Part shown: piece after piece, positions 17,306 through 26,281 of the stretch
Numbering within the stretch: position 1 is the first letter of the stretch
Layout: each line of letters begins with the position of its first letter
Position numbers and translations under genes: made by a program
Notes under the pieces: model-generated
The model's input: only the letters and a program-made list of their open reading frames with translations
The model's database searches: none
Told to the model about the DNA's origin: nothing
Assembly (NCBI RefSeq): GCF_001902295.1
Contig: NZ_CP018335.1
Coordinates: forward strand, 2,542,001-2,606,000
Source: Clostridium kluyveri
Lineage (GTDB): Bacteria; Bacillota; Clostridia; Clostridiales; Clostridiaceae
DNA length: 64,000 bases
Reading direction: 5' to 3'

Positions 17306-19096
17306 ATGTCATGTAAATCATCAAATAATCTCCATGATAAAGAATTTCATGAGCTATTAAAGATAATTGAAAATGCAGATATTTCTACTGTATATCAGCC
17401 CATTGCATCCTTAACAGATGGAAGTATTATTGGATATGAAGCATTAAGTCGTGGTCCTGAGAATTCCTTATTGCAAAGTCCTGACAAATTATTTTCTGCT
17501 GCTAAAGTTCATAATAGAACCTGGGAGTTAGAACTTTTGTGCAGGACAAAAGCTATTGAAAGGGCATCGGATATTCCAGATGACAAATTTCTCTTTATCA
17601 ATGTGGATCCATACATTTTTAAAGATGAAAAATTCAAGCGTGGATTTACAAAAGAATTTCTTTCAAAAAATAATATGTCTTCTGAAATAATAATTTTTGA
17701 AATAACCGAAAAAACTTCCATAGAAGATTATAAAAATTTCAGAGCTGTACTTAATAATTATATAGAGCAAGGATACAAAATTGCCATTGATGATACTGGT
17801 TCTGGTTACTCAGGTCTTAAAATGCTAAGTGAAATACAGCCACATTATATAAAAATTGATATGGATTTAATTAGAAATATCCACGAAGACACTTTTAAAC
17901 AAGCATTAATAGAATGTTTTGTACGATTATCTGAAGTGACTAATATGAAACTAATTGCCGAAGGTATAGAGGATAGAGAAGAACTTAAAACGTTGATTAA
18001 TCTTGGAGTTTATGCAGGACAAGGATATTTTATCAGCCGGCCTGCAGGAGCTTTTTTAGATATACCTGATTATGTAAAAAATACTATTTTATCTTGCCAT
18101 AAAATGAAAAATGCCAGATTTATTTCTTCTTCAAATAATTACATAGGTAAGATTACGCGTTTAGACAGACCATTTAATACAAATACTACTTGTAGGATTA
18201 TAAAAGAGTATTTTCATAATAACAATACTATCACAGGAGCATGCATTGTAAATGATACATTTCCTGTGGGACTTATAATGAAACATTCTTTAGATTCAGT
18301 GTTTGCAACTCAATATGGTGCTGCTATTTTTTCCAAACGCCCCATAACTTTGGTTATGGATTCCAATCCTATAATAGTAGATTACTATATCCCTGTAAAC
18401 CAGGTTTCTAAAATTGCCATGGAACGAGAAATTGATAATATATATGACTATATCATTGTAACTAAAAATAATAAATATTACGGAATTGCTACCATAAAAA
18501 CACTCCTTAATTATACTACAATGCTAGAATATAATTATGCAAAACAGCTTAATCCCTTAACAGAACTGCCTGGTAATTCAATTATAGAAAATAAACTTAG
18601 GGATATTCTTTCCTTTAATAAGACATGCTGCATTTTATATTTTGATTTAGATAATTTCAAAGTCTATAACGATACTTATGGATTTGAAAATGGAGATAAA
18701 GTAATTAAATTTACATCTGAGGTCATAAGATCAGAAATAGGAAGTTTATTTCCTTATAACAACTTTGTAGGCCATATTGGAGGGGATGATTTCTTCTCTA
18801 TAATAGAAAATTCTTTGGATAGCTGTTTACAATTATGTGAAAATATTATTAAAAAATTCGATACAGGTATATTGGATTTTTTAAATGAAAAAGATAAAGC
18901 TAATGGATATATTAAGCATATAGACAGGAAAGGAAATAAAGATATATTTACACTTCCCTCCATATCTATTGCAGGCATCTATGGTAATATAGGAAACTTC
19001 TCCAGTATTGAGACCATTGGCGAAAAAACAGCATCCATAAAAAAGGAAGCTAAAAGTATAAAAAAGAGTTGTTATATAATAAAAGAGTGTTATTAA
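17306..19096 (+). CDS. EAL-CBS-GGDEF cyclic-di-GMP signalling protein
   Basis: The 596 residues start with an EAL phosphodiesterase domain (about 15-255). It keeps YEALSR, FINVDP, FEITEK, DDTGSG, the KID lysine and AEGIE, so it looks active against c-di-GMP. A pair of CBS-like modules follows (about 265-415), then a GGDEF domain (about 420-590) with FDLDNFK and GGDDF in place of GGDEF. The Glu to Asp change in the signature makes cyclase activity uncertain. No membrane helix is seen, so it is cytosolic. The start ATG has GGGGG nine bases upstream. It is divergent from the MCP at 15031-17079 and convergent with the BlaR1-like gene. Confidence 0.9.
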   Translation: MSCKSSNNLHDKEFHELLKIIENADISTVYQPIASLTDGSIIGYEALSRGPENSLLQSPDKLFSAAKVHNRTWELELLCRTKAIERASDIPDDKFLFINVDPYIFKDEKFKRGFTKEFLSKNNMSSEIIIFEITEKTSIEDYKNFRAVLNNYIEQGYKIAIDDTGSGYSGLKMLSEIQPHYIKIDMDLIRNIHEDTFKQALIECFVRLSEVTNMKLIAEGIEDREELKTLINLGVYAGQGYFISRPAGAFLDIPDYVKNTILSCHKMKNARFISSSNNYIGKITRLDRPFNTNTTCRIIKEYFHNNNTITGACIVNDTFPVGLIMKHSLDSVFATQYGAAIFSKRPITLVMDSNPIIVDYYIPVNQVSKIAMEREIDNIYDYIIVTKNNKYYGIATIKTLLNYTTMLEYNYAKQLNPLTELPGNSIIENKLRDILSFNKTCCILYFDLDNFKVYNDTYGFENGDKVIKFTSEVIRSEIGSLFPYNNFVGHIGGDDFFSIIENSLDSCLQLCENIIKKFDTGILDFLNEKDKANGYIKHIDRKGNKDIFTLPSISIAGIYGNIGNFSSIETIGEKTASIKKEAKSIKKSCYIIKECY

Positions 19097-19109
19097 ATTT
19101 AATAGATAA

Positions 19110-20972
19110 TTATTTAGAGGCCTTTTCCTTAATCTCATTAAAATATTCTTTTGGAGGATATCCTGTATCTAACTTTAATCCTTTTTCTGCAGACTTCAGG
19201 GCTCCTTTTTTATCCCCTGACTTTAATTGTGCCTCTGCCAGATAGTACCAATAAAAGCCGGCTCCTGGCATTTCCTTTACCTTTTGCTCATAATAAGGTA
19301 CCACCGACTGTTTAAAATAATCAGGACAATCAACTTTTTCTGGAACAAAGGTTTTTCCGTTCCACTTTAAGATATCTATCATGTAAGCATCCCCAGTATC
19401 ATGCTGCCATACAGCTATATCTTTTATATCTTTTCCCGGAACATTTACTATATCTAGTTTAGAATAATATAACCCCTCATCTGAAACTTTACTCAACACA
19501 TTGTTATTCCATTGATACACAAAAATCTCTCCTACAGTTCCCCCAATTCTTCTACTTAAAAGTACTTCTTCTCTTCCATCTCCATTTATATCTGCAGTTA
19601 AGGCTAAATCCAATTTAAAACCCTGTCCAGATTCATCTAAAGACTTAACCCAATTTTCTCCTGCTTTTTTGAGAACTAATATATTCATTTGCTCCTCTGA
19701 TTGTCCAGATAATTTATAAGCAGTTATAATTTCATTTTCACCATCATTGTCTAAATCTTTTAACAAAATATTATCCTCTTCTGTTGTTTTGCCATTTGCA
19801 TTACTAGGAGTTATAATTTGTGAATTTGCAGGTAAAAATCCCTTTACTATATTTACATAATCTATATTGCTTTGTTCTTTTTGCAGTAATTCTCCTTCAT
19901 TTTTTAACACTGCAGCTTTAATAGGTGCATTGGTTATACCAGTTATGCACAGGGCTATTAAAATACAAATTACAGCTATTGACCATTTATATGGACTTTT
20001 TTTGAATTTTTTTATCATAATTATCCTCCTCTTTATATTTGAATTTCCTTTAATTATCCCTGTGGCTCCAGGAATATATTTTATATCCGATACAAGCTTC
20101 GCCATATTGATAATTGTCTTGCCGTACTCCCCTTGTTCTTTCTCTTTTAAATGAGATAATACATAATCATCACAAGCTAATTCGCAATCCTCCCACATTC
20201 TGTGAAGAGAAAACCATATTATAGGATTGAACCAATTAAGTATTCCGCAAAACAACATTATCCAGCTTATAAAAATATCTTTTCTTTTAAAATGGGAGAG
20301 TTCATGTAAAAAAATATACCTTTTTTGTTCAACAGAAAGCCTAAGTATAAAATCTGAACTAATTAAAATTTTAGGTTTTACATTTCCAAAAAGAGAAGGT
20401 ACCTTTACATATCTATCACAAATTATTGGTATATCTCTTGAGATATTAATAATGGATTTACATTCCTCCAACACCTTAAGTGTATCTTCATCCTCACAAA
20501 AAGGCTGTTTATATACTTTAAATATAAATATACAATTTATAAATAATATAATAAGAAAAGCAAAAACAGCACCTGACACCCAAATTATACTGGCTATATT
20601 AAAATAATAGTTAAAATCTTTAGGTACTGTTTGTTTTAAGCTGCCCTCTTCATTTAATTTTAACCCTGAAACTTCACTGATATTTTGTAAATTAATTTCA
20701 CTTACACTTTCCAAATCATTGGTAGTTTTAGATGAATTTGAATGTGACTGAATTTTTTCAGCAGCAAATTCTATATTATTGAATTTACTTAAAGGAGTTT
20801 CAAACCCTGCGGGTATAATTAATCTTATAATAAGCAGGAACCATATATAATATTGCCAGAAAGCATTAAGCCTTTTTTTAAACATTCCTTTTATCATAAG
20901 AATAATAATTGCAATTACACTTCCTATAACAGATGATAAAATAATCATTTTAAATATAGAAGAAAGATTCAT
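19110..20972 (-). CDS. BlaR1/MecR1-type M56 metallopeptidase with repeat sensor domain
   Basis: About 620 residues. The N-terminal part has four membrane helices and the zinc-peptidase motif HELSHFKRKD (near residue 220), the M56 signature. After a further helix (KWSIAVICILIALCITGIT) comes an outer domain with DLDNDGENEIIT and ADINGDGREEVLLS, FG-GAP/VCBS-like repeats, and a C-terminal TPR-like stretch (AEAQLKSGDKKGALKSAEKG). The penicillin-binding sensor of classical BlaR1 is missing. M56 proteins cleave a BlaI repressor after sensing a signal. I chose ATG at 20972, nine bases after AAGGAG; the ATG at 20981 overlaps that site. It follows the BlaI gene directly. Confidence 0.88.
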   Translation of the reverse strand: MNLSSIFKMIILSSVIGSVIAIIILMIKGMFKKRLNAFWQYYIWFLLIIRLIIPAGFETPLSKFNNIEFAAEKIQSHSNSSKTTNDLESVSEINLQNISEVSGLKLNEEGSLKQTVPKDFNYYFNIASIIWVSGAVFAFLIILFINCIFIFKVYKQPFCEDEDTLKVLEECKSIINISRDIPIICDRYVKVPSLFGNVKPKILISSDFILRLSVEQKRYIFLHELSHFKRKDIFISWIMLFCGILNWFNPIIWFSLHRMWEDCELACDDYVLSHLKEKEQGEYGKTIINMAKLVSDIKYIPGATGIIKGNSNIKRRIIMIKKFKKSPYKWSIAVICILIALCITGITNAPIKAAVLKNEGELLQKEQSNIDYVNIVKGFLPANSQIITPSNANGKTTEEDNILLKDLDNDGENEIITAYKLSGQSEEQMNILVLKKAGENWVKSLDESGQGFKLDLALTADINGDGREEVLLSRRIGGTVGEIFVYQWNNNVLSKVSDEGLYYSKLDIVNVPGKDIKDIAVWQHDTGDAYMIDILKWNGKTFVPEKVDCPDYFKQSVVPYYEQKVKEMPGAGFYWYYLAEAQLKSGDKKGALKSAEKGLKLDTGYPPKEYFNEIKEKASK

Positions 20973-20977
20973 GTAAA

Positions 20978-21364
20978 TCATCTCCTTCTACTGTTTTTTT
21001 CATCTAGTATTTTTCTCAATTCCTCTATTTCTTCATCTGATAATTTTTCATTTTTTATAAAATTAGAAATTAATAGATGAATTGAGCCATTATAAACTTT
21101 CTTGACAAAGGATTTTGTCTCTGTTTTTCTACATTCCTCCTCGGATACTTTAGGATAATACAAATAAAAAGGTGTATTTTTTTTCACTTCAATGGCATCC
21201 TTTTTTACCAGTCTACTAATGAGAGTATGAATGGTCTTTGGATTCCATGAAATATATTCTTTTAAAATTTCAATTATTTCACTAGAAGTAAGGGGCGATT
21301 TTTTCCATAATACTCTCATTACCTCCCACTCTGAATCAGATATTTTTGGTGTTTTCCTCAACAT
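20978..21364 (-). CDS. BlaI/MecI/CopY-type transcriptional repressor
   Basis: The 128-residue winged-helix protein has the family's core (ISDSEWEVMRVLWKK, then SSEIIEIL and WNPKTIHTLISRLVKK). BlaI repressors bind TACA-N2-TGTA-like sites and are cut by the M56 partner. The start ATG at 21364 has GGGAGGGG upstream. Two such operator sites lie 16-55 bases upstream of the start and overlap a promoter with TTGACA at -35. The pair looks autoregulated. The signal is unknown, since the partner's sensor domain is not of the beta-lactam type. Confidence 0.93.
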   Translation of the reverse strand: MLRKTPKISDSEWEVMRVLWKKSPLTSSEIIEILKEYISWNPKTIHTLISRLVKKDAIEVKKNTPFYLYYPKVSEEECRKTETKSFVKKVYNGSIHLLISNFIKNEKLSDEEIEELRKILDEKNSRRR

Positions 21365-21379
21365 TTCCCCTCCCTTCGT

Positions 21380-21393
21380 ACTACAACTGTAGT
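21380..21393. promoter_or_regulatory. BlaI-type operator 1
   Basis: ACTACAACTGTAGT is a perfect 6-2-6 inverted repeat (ACTACA with TGTAGT), matching the BlaI/MecI TACA-N2-TGTA class. It lies between the promoter -10 and the blaI start. Confidence 0.75.
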
Positions 21394-21403
21394 CTCCACT
21401 ATC

Positions 21404-21432
21404 ATACTACACTTGTAATCTATTTTTGTCAA
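21404..21432 (-). promoter_or_regulatory. Promoter of the BlaI/BlaR1-type operon
   Basis: On the minus strand TTGACA (21432-21427) is followed after exactly 17 bases by TAGTAT (21409-21404). Operator 2 covers the -10 and the end of the spacer, so repression by steric block is expected. Confidence 0.65.
21406..21419. promoter_or_regulatory. BlaI-type operator 2
   Basis: ACTACACTTGTAAT has the same 6-2-6 layout with one mismatch. Its centre is 26 bases from that of operator 1, which puts the two near the same DNA face. Confidence 0.65.
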
Positions 21433-21555
21433 CTATTATATTATTAAAATTTTATTATCAATACCCCAATCCTGAATAAGTTTTCCTAATGTTTATATAA
21501 AGAAACGTATTCCTTGTATGCAAACCCACTTGAATCTAAAACCATTTGATCATAA

Positions 21556-21588
21556 AAACCCTATAAGATTAAATTCCATATAGGGTTT
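21556..21588 (-). terminator. Terminator of the hydrogenase-like MCP gene
   Basis: AAACCCTATA (21556-21565) pairs with TATAGGGTTT (21579-21588). Read on the minus strand the stem is followed by five T, just after the stop at 21596. Confidence 0.8.
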
Positions 21589-21595
21589 ATAAATA

Positions 21596-23521
21596 CTATT
21601 CTTCTACTAAAAGACTGGAAGCTGCTGCACTAATTTCTTCACTGTTTGCAGATATTTCTTCAGTAACAGAAGAAATATCATTTATGGAACTATTTACACT
21701 CTCCATTTTTGTATTTAAAACTTTTGATACTTTATATATTTGTTTTATAAGCTCAATCATCACGGCTTGATCATTTTGTGTGGATGAAGCTACATCTTTC
21801 GACTCATAAGATAATTTTTTTACTTCATCTGCAACTACAGAAAATCCCCTTCCCATTTCTCCAGATCTTGAAGCTTCAATAGCAGCATTTAAAGCTAAAA
21901 GATTGGTCTGATTTGCAATATCTACAATTTGTTCTGAGGCTTTGGAAAATTTATTTAATTTATCTCCCATTTCCTCTATACTATCTTTAAGAGTATTAGT
22001 TATATTTAACACCTCTTCTATATCATTTGATATATTAGAAATAGCCGCTGCACTTTCTTCATTGCCCTTTGTAACTTCCTTAACTGAAAGTATTATTTCT
22101 GAAACCCTTTTCCTTAATTCTTCAGTATTTCTAACCTTTTCCTCAGATAATTTATTTAATTCTTCCAGAACCTTCATTTCCTCACTTTTAAGATTTAAAA
22201 GCCGCTGCTCATTATTAACTTCCTGTTTATTATAATCAATACAATTATAATAAACATTTAACCCATTATGTATTGCCCTTGCCATATCCCTGCATGTGCC
22301 ATAGCCACAGGAAGAACAGTTGATATTCCTCTGAGTTTCAGTAAACTTATTTAAACGTTTAAATATTTCATTATATTGAATTTCCGTTGGTTCCTCTATA
22401 TTAAATACAACTTGATTTTTATTATATACCCTCATAAAATCTTCTAATTTCAGGGTTTTATCAAATATACTAAAAAGATCATCCTTATTTCTTTTTATAA
22501 ATAACCTATTATTTTTTTGAAGTTTAATTTTTTTTAAGTTATTGAATTCATTGTCACAATCATCAACAGATATTTTATTTTCATCTGGAATGGCACTTCC
22601 AAAATTACATCCATTGGAACAATTTAAAATATCTACAATCAAGGGAACTGGTTCTCCTCTTACAACACGCTCTTTATACTCATTTAAATAATCATATGCA
22701 AAATGTTCCCCTTCAATTTGACGAACCCAGGTATCCTGAACTCTGACCTCGATATTTTCCTTTAAACCCCCGGGTCTGCTAAATAAGAATCCCAATTCAC
22801 ATTTAATATCATCAAAATCACACTCTTTATAAGAATTTATATTTATAAGATTTTTATTTAGATACTCCAAAAGTTTTTTAAAAGTCACATTATAATTTAC
22901 ATACCCAAAAGTATTTTTATGGTGAATTTCATCTGACTTTCCTATACAGGGTGATATAAAGGCAATATTATCAGCAATATTTCTATATTTTTTCATATAA
23001 ATGGAAGTACATATCATTGGACTTTGAATTGGCGCCAAAAAATCTATTAACCTTGAATTATACTTTTCTATATAATTAACTATAGCTGAACAGGGTTGTG
23101 CAATAATAGAAGATAATTTATTGTCCTTTATAGCTTTTAAATATGCCCATACAGTTATATCCGCCCCCAAAGAAACATCATATATAAAATTAATACCTAT
23201 GGATTTAAAATATCCAAACAACTTTTTATAATTTTCAATATTAACTCTAATAGAAGGTGCTACTATTAAAGATATTTTTTTCCCCGATGACAAGTCATTA
23301 AAAAAATCTTCAGTATCGTCATTAAAGTCTCTTGCAAAATGGTCACATACCTTTATACACTCACCACAATGTATACATTTTTCTCCATTTATTTTTACTT
23401 TGTTTTTTCCTTCTACTATATATGCGATGTTAGCACCTATCACAGGGCAATTAACTATACATTTATTGCATCCAACACACTTTTCCTCTTTTAAATAAAT
23501 CAATTTATCATATTCATACAT
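21596..23521 (-). CDS. Soluble hydrogenase-like iron-sulfur sensor fused to an MCP signalling domain
   Basis: The 641 residues hold two 4Fe-4S ferredoxin motifs (Cys15, 18, 21, 25 and Cys49, 52, 55, 59), an [FeFe]-hydrogenase H-cluster domain (about 80-330), a 4Fe-4S domain (Cys402, 405, 410, 427) and an MCP signalling domain (about 450-641, QTNLLALNAAIEASRSGEMG). All four H-cluster cysteines are present: Cys144 (AQPCSA), Cys192 (SPCIGK), Cys301 and Cys305 (NCSNGC). Compared with CpI hydrogenase, the proton-transfer cysteine is Pro143. No membrane helix exists. Group C [FeFe] hydrogenases of this type are thought to be sensors. It may report redox state or hydrogen to the chemotaxis kinase; that is inference. 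No partner gene is adjacent. Confidence 0.9.
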   Translation of the reverse strand: MYEYDKLIYLKEEKCVGCNKCIVNCPVIGANIAYIVEGKNKVKINGEKCIHCGECIKVCDHFARDFNDDTEDFFNDLSSGKKISLIVAPSIRVNIENYKKLFGYFKSIGINFIYDVSLGADITVWAYLKAIKDNKLSSIIAQPCSAIVNYIEKYNSRLIDFLAPIQSPMICTSIYMKKYRNIADNIAFISPCIGKSDEIHHKNTFGYVNYNVTFKKLLEYLNKNLININSYKECDFDDIKCELGFLFSRPGGLKENIEVRVQDTWVRQIEGEHFAYDYLNEYKERVVRGEPVPLIVDILNCSNGCNFGSAIPDENKISVDDCDNEFNNLKKIKLQKNNRLFIKRNKDDLFSIFDKTLKLEDFMRVYNKNQVVFNIEEPTEIQYNEIFKRLNKFTETQRNINCSSCGYGTCRDMARAIHNGLNVYYNCIDYNKQEVNNEQRLLNLKSEEMKVLEELNKLSEEKVRNTEELRKRVSEIILSVKEVTKGNEESAAAISNISNDIEEVLNITNTLKDSIEEMGDKLNKFSKASEQIVDIANQTNLLALNAAIEASRSGEMGRGFSVVADEVKKLSYESKDVASSTQNDQAVMIELIKQIYKVSKVLNTKMESVNSSINDISSVTEEISANSEEISAAASSLLVEE

Positions 23522-23656
23522 TTTAATACTACCCTACCCTCTACATAATATGTATAGCTTTTCAATTAAATTTTACCATACTTTTCAGCAATTTAGCAAA
23601 TTACCAAAAAGTATAGTTTGTATTAAATTTTAAATAGTCAAGCTCCATTCAACATA

Positions 23657-24406
23657 TTAATTTTTAGTTATAGATTGTACTGTTATTACAGGAAACCTTT
23701 TACCATCTGCATCAGGTCCGGGATTAGTCTGCATACTTCCATCTAATACTCCAGTCACAGTGGCAGGTACCGGCTTCGTTTTATCTGATCCATTATTAAG
23801 TTCAACTTGGTGCTTAACTATATTCCATGCATCTAACTGTGACCCTGTACCGTTAAATGCCCACGTACCTCCTTCTCCATCCTTATTATCCGTGGAGATA
23901 TTTCCATCAAAATAATAAAAAACCCATTCACCATTTTCTTGAAAAGTTATTCCAAGGCCGGATAATGCCATTAGTCTCATATATATCATAGCTGCAGTAT
24001 CTTCTTTAAGCCCTGCTGCAAAATCATCTTCTGTAGTAATGTATCCTGTAAATGTCTGCACCTGTGGATTAGAAGCATTTTCCGATCCTGACTTAGATTG
24101 TGATTCCAATTCAGCTTTCAATATTGCTGCGGATTTTGATATTGATGCTGATGTACCGGAATTTGTTGGATCTTCAGGTTGAGTTTTATCCTCTACCCTA
24201 TCTGAAGATTTAGTTTCAACTTGATTTGAACTTTCTCCATTTTTTGATACAGTATCTTTAGGTTTATTACTATTATTTGAATTAGTGGTAGTATTAACAA
24301 TATCAGATGACTTCAATGATTTGTTCTTTATATTCCATATAATTGTCAATACAGATATGCAAATAATTACAGATACTCCTATAATAATTATTTTTTTTAT
24401 TTTCAT
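23657..24406 (-). CDS. Membrane-anchored surface protein with duplicated C-terminal domain
   Basis: The 249 residues start with one membrane helix (IIIIGVSVIICISVLTIIW), followed by a low-complexity Ser/Asn/Thr/Lys-rich linker (about 30-115) and a domain of about 130 residues (115-249). That domain is nearly identical to the C-terminus of the next gene, starting QTFTGYITTEDDFAAGLKED and including NGEWVFYYFDGNIS. The helix at the very start fits an anchored or exported protein. The start ATG follows AGGA. It probably arose from a local domain duplication. The domain is not one I recognise. Confidence 0.75.
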   Translation of the reverse strand: MKIKKIIIIGVSVIICISVLTIIWNIKNKSLKSSDIVNTTTNSNNSNKPKDTVSKNGESSNQVETKSSDRVEDKTQPEDPTNSGTSASISKSAAILKAELESQSKSGSENASNPQVQTFTGYITTEDDFAAGLKEDTAAMIYMRLMALSGLGITFQENGEWVFYYFDGNISTDNKDGEGGTWAFNGTGSQLDAWNIVKHQVELNNGSDKTKPVPATVTGVLDGSMQTNPGPDADGKRFPVITVQSITKN

Positions 24407-24464
24407 TAATATTCCTACTATAAAGTTATAGTAGTTTCCACCTCTCTTCTTAGATTCAGATCAT

Positions 24465-25901
24465 TCAGTTTATATTATCTGCGCTTATGGATTCTACAGT
24501 TATTACCGGAAAATTTTTGCCATCTGCATCAGGTCCAGGATTTGTCTGAGTATTTCCCTTTAATATTCCCTTTACAGTAACAAGTACGGGATTCATCTTA
24601 TCCGAACCATCATTCCTTTTAATCTGTTCTTCAACTATATTCCATGCATCTAACTGTGAACCTGTACCGTTAAATATCCATGTACCCCCTTCTCCGTCCT
24701 TATTATCTGTAGATATATTCCCGTCAAAATAATAAAAGACCCACTCACCATTTTCTTGAAAAGTTATTCCAAGGCCGGATAACGCCATCATTTTCATGTG
24801 TATCATATGTGCACTATCCTCCTTAAGGCCAGCTGCAAAATCATCCTCTGTAGTAATATATCCTGTAAATGTCTGTATTTGTTCTTCTGAACCATTTAAT
24901 GTATTTATTTTATTTTCAACAGCTTCTGGAACTACTCCCGTTCCTCCTAAAATTTCCACTTTTGATGAGGAAGTTAAATTGGTCTTTAGATAATTTAAGG
25001 CATTTAATGTAGCTGTAGAATTTTCTTCATCTACTAACACAAGAGGAGAATTATCTCTTCCTGCTAAAGCGGATGCTGTAAGGGCATCTGCATAGCCATT
25101 TCCACTGGCACTTGCCACATAAACTTTATCAAATTTTATATCACTTTTAAATGAATCAAGTACTTTGAGATTTGTATCAAATCTATTATTTCCTCCATCT
25201 ATCCTGTTAACTCCATTGACAGCCTTATATGTACTGTCATTTATAACAGAGGTTGTACCAACTACAGTGGAATTGGATTTATGAGAGTTTATAAAATCCG
25301 TAACTGGCTTTATACTATTTAGATCATTGGTGCCAATCAATAATATTTTACCCTGTGAAGCTGCAATGGAAGCCACAGTCAGTGCATCTGAGAATCCTTC
25401 TCCTCCAACTAATATGACATCAGAAGCATCCTCTCCCTGTTTCACAAGTTCATGAGCTACAGCTGCATTTGTAGCATATCTGTTATCTCCTTTTAATTCA
25501 ATAATATTATAGGATTTCTTTAATAGCTCCCTAATTTCCTTAGAAATTACTGCATCTCCTCCTATAATATATATATTCTTTGGTTTCAATGTAGAAAATG
25601 CGGATTGCGTGTAAGGATTCAAACTTTTTGAATCTGTCAAAAGAATAGGTGCATCTAACTTTTTAGCCAGTACAGAAGCACTTATTGCATCTGCATACCC
25701 TTCACCTGACACCAATACCACATTATCTGTATTGCTCCAATTTGACAAGGCACCTTTAGCAGCAGTGTCATATCTATCCTGTCCACCTATTCTGGTTACC
25801 CTATTTTCCTCTGCTTTAACTGTTGAATTTATAGAATTTCCTAAAACTGAAGCTGCCAAACCTGCCAAAAGTACTAAAGACACTAATTTTTTGCTTTTCA
25901 T
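24465..25901 (-). CDS. Secreted cell-wall-binding repeat protein with shared C-terminal domain
   Basis: The 478-residue protein has a signal peptide (KKLVSLVLLAGLAASVLG) and three cell-wall-binding repeats of the type 2 family (CWB2): RIGGQDRYDTAAKGALSNW, then ELKGDNRYATNAAVAHEL and RIDGGNNRFDTNLKVLDSF. Such repeats hold clostridial surface proteins in the wall by binding anionic polymers. The last 130 residues repeat the domain of the neighbouring 249-residue protein. ATG at 25901 is preceded by GGGGGA; an upstream start would lie inside a hydrophobic extension and lacks a site. The gene is upstream of, and 58 bases from, its paralogous partner, in the same direction. Confidence 0.9.
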   Translation of the reverse strand: MKSKKLVSLVLLAGLAASVLGNSINSTVKAEENRVTRIGGQDRYDTAAKGALSNWSNTDNVVLVSGEGYADAISASVLAKKLDAPILLTDSKSLNPYTQSAFSTLKPKNIYIIGGDAVISKEIRELLKKSYNIIELKGDNRYATNAAVAHELVKQGEDASDVILVGGEGFSDALTVASIAASQGKILLIGTNDLNSIKPVTDFINSHKSNSTVVGTTSVINDSTYKAVNGVNRIDGGNNRFDTNLKVLDSFKSDIKFDKVYVASASGNGYADALTASALAGRDNSPLVLVDEENSTATLNALNYLKTNLTSSSKVEILGGTGVVPEAVENKINTLNGSEEQIQTFTGYITTEDDFAAGLKEDSAHMIHMKMMALSGLGITFQENGEWVFYYFDGNISTDNKDGEGGTWIFNGTGSQLDAWNIVEEQIKRNDGSDKMNPVLVTVKGILKGNTQTNPGPDADGKNFPVITVESISADNIN

Positions 25902-26150
25902 AATTTTATTCCCCCTTAAATTTAAAATGAAAAAAGCCAAAACCTTCTTTATTATACTTAAAGAAAGTTTCAGCCTCTAGCTTTCTAGTTAGCTACAAAA
26001 TCATATAATTGTTATTGAATATGTTAATATAATTTTTGTCTATTGTCAATGAATAAAATATGTAGATTACATGTAGAAATTATCAATATTTTATTAATTA
26101 AATATTAATATTCAGTTAATTGATCTAAATACTTTTTTAACTACAAATCA

Positions 26151-26179
26151 TTGACACCAAATTCCCATCATGCTAGAAT
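26151..26179 (+). promoter_or_regulatory. Promoter of copA
   Basis: TTGACA (26151-26156) is followed by a 17-base spacer and TAGAAT (26174-26179). This is close to the sigma-A consensus and lies upstream of the leader hairpin. Confidence 0.75.
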
Positions 26180-26214
26180 ACAAGAAATTGTATTTCGTTG
26201 ACCAGAAATCTGGA

Positions 26215-26252
26215 GACCAATAATCTATTGCTGTGGATTATTGGTCTTTAAT
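26215..26252 (+). terminator. Terminator-like hairpin in the copA leader
   Basis: GACCAATAATC (26215-26225) pairs perfectly with GATTATTGGTC (26236-26246), loop 10, followed by TTTAATTTTAT. It lies downstream of the copA promoter and 30 bases before the start codon, so it could attenuate copA. A small CCAGA/TCTGG stem sits just upstream. Confidence 0.65.
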
Positions 26253-26281
26253 TTTATCTTAAATTATAAGGATGTGGTAGA

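Larger units (their letters stand above)
25902..26281. other. Divergent intergenic region between the surface-protein gene and copA
   Basis: No gene is seen here. The left part is AT-rich and should hold the promoter of the surface-protein operon; the right part holds the copA promoter and leader described separately. Confidence 0.6.

Noticed and set aside
21500..21555. GCAAACCC near a downstream region, as in c-di-GMP riboswitches
   Set aside because: The rest of the GEMM consensus is absent and no gene start lies in the right direction.
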